Source: Alphaproteobacteria bacterium (GTDB lineage: Bacteria > Pseudomonadota > Alphaproteobacteria > Micropepsales > Micropepsaceae). From it: 64,000 nucleotides of DNA. Both the position numbers and the translations under genes were made by a program. The stretch is from NCBI GenBank assembly GCA_013389115.1, contig JACADY010000070.1:1-64000 (forward strand). Reading direction: 5' to 3'. Shown here one piece after another: positions 63,775 through 64,000 of the stretch; the stretch's first letter is position 1, and each line of letters starts with the position of its first letter. The notes below the pieces were generated by a model. It was not told where the DNA came from and made no database searches. It saw nothing but the letters and a program-made list of their open reading frames with translations.

Positions 63775-64000
63775 GACCGCCTCCTGCGCCGGCGGCTCTG
63801 GCACGGGGATGGGCGTGCTTTGCGCAAGCCGTGGCAACCCCGCCCCGGATTCGGGAATGGGCTGATAGGCCTCCCGCGTTGGCGGGGCTTCGCGCGCCGA
63901 GATCCGGATCAAGGTGAAGACAAGAAAGCCCGTATGGACGAAGGCGGTGAGCGCAAAGAGCGTCCACATGCCAAAGAGCGCAATGACGCCGGAGGCGATG
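63586..64000 (-). CDS. MFS transporter, C-terminal end (partial)
   Basis: The frame enters from the right edge: IASGVIALFGMWTLFALTAFV is the last membrane segments of a major facilitator protein, then RISAREAPPTREAYQPIPE the cytoplasmic tail. The frame continues antisense through the end of the MgtE-like gene for 189 bases to 63586, more than usual, so the real stop may be lost or the tail is extended. Confidence 0.65.
   Translation of the reverse strand, partial: IASGVIALFGMWTLFALTAFVHTGFLVFTLIRISAREAPPTREAYQPIPESGAGLPRLAQSTPIPVPEPPAQEAVLVDHEQSDDGEIDKQAQNVLKHGGDRAAAEGGIKAEAGENPGQDEADTGGGAAGRENRERYG

Overview
The window is about 64 kb of GC-rich alphaproteobacterial chromosome. The lineage is suggested by a TrcR/DUF1013 regulator, an IalB-type protein, a CC0125-type lipoprotein, a lysine-rich CarD, an RpoH with the QKSLFFNLR box, and intergenic palindromes of the kind seen in Rhizobiales. 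I cannot name the genus. No function here was checked against a database; calls rest on motifs, length and context.

Left edge to 3.5 kb: the right end of an IS481-type element sits exactly on the stop codon of a small periplasmic Spy/CpxP-like gene. Core genes follow: fdxA, carD, rpoH and a tRNA-Arg(CCU).

3.5 to 17.7 kb: a genomic island of about 14.2 kb is integrated in the 3' end of the tRNA-Arg gene. A 20-bp direct repeat of the tRNA end marks both borders (3518-3537 and 17677-17696). Next to attL lie a tyrosine integrase, a small overlapping gene, a DUF3631-type helicase, a primase/Toprim remnant and an AlpA-like HTH gene, which is a satellite-like replication and integration module. GTTACC iterons cluster in the 3' end of the helicase gene and again beside an AT-rich stretch near attR, which looks like a replication origin. 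Cargo includes a secreted HExxH protein with a duplicated C-terminal unit, an AT-rich lipoprotein gene, an SRAP protein, a membrane-tethered SNase-like protein and several unknown genes, mixed with IS3 and IS630 debris. Several island genes are split by single-base frameshifts, mostly at short homopolymers.

17.7 to 24.9 kb: the high-affinity phosphate transporter pstSCAB with a PHO box upstream of pstS; pstS has an in-frame TAG 14 codons before a further stop. A lipoprotein and a large acyl-CoA dehydrogenase follow.

24.9 to 53 kb: accessory metabolism and sensing. There is a soluble globin-coupled chemoreceptor, tandem alpha/beta hydrolases, a glpD - lipid kinase - alkyl-DHAP synthase-like operon suggesting ether-lipid or glycerolipid chemistry, several esterases, three acyl-CoA synthetases, a CMD/MBL pair, an alcohol dehydrogenase, an LLM oxidoreductase, a Tat-exported prolyl oligopeptidase, and an Aer-type receptor split into a PAS protein and a membrane MCP.

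53 to 64 kb: a TetR - HlyD - ABC - permease efflux operon with a strong palindromic operator, two tandem CHAP lipoproteins, DUF2905, msrA, a small cytochrome c, trcR, an SDR without the catalytic tyrosine, a short CBS/MgtE-like transporter, and the C-terminus of an MFS protein running off the right edge.
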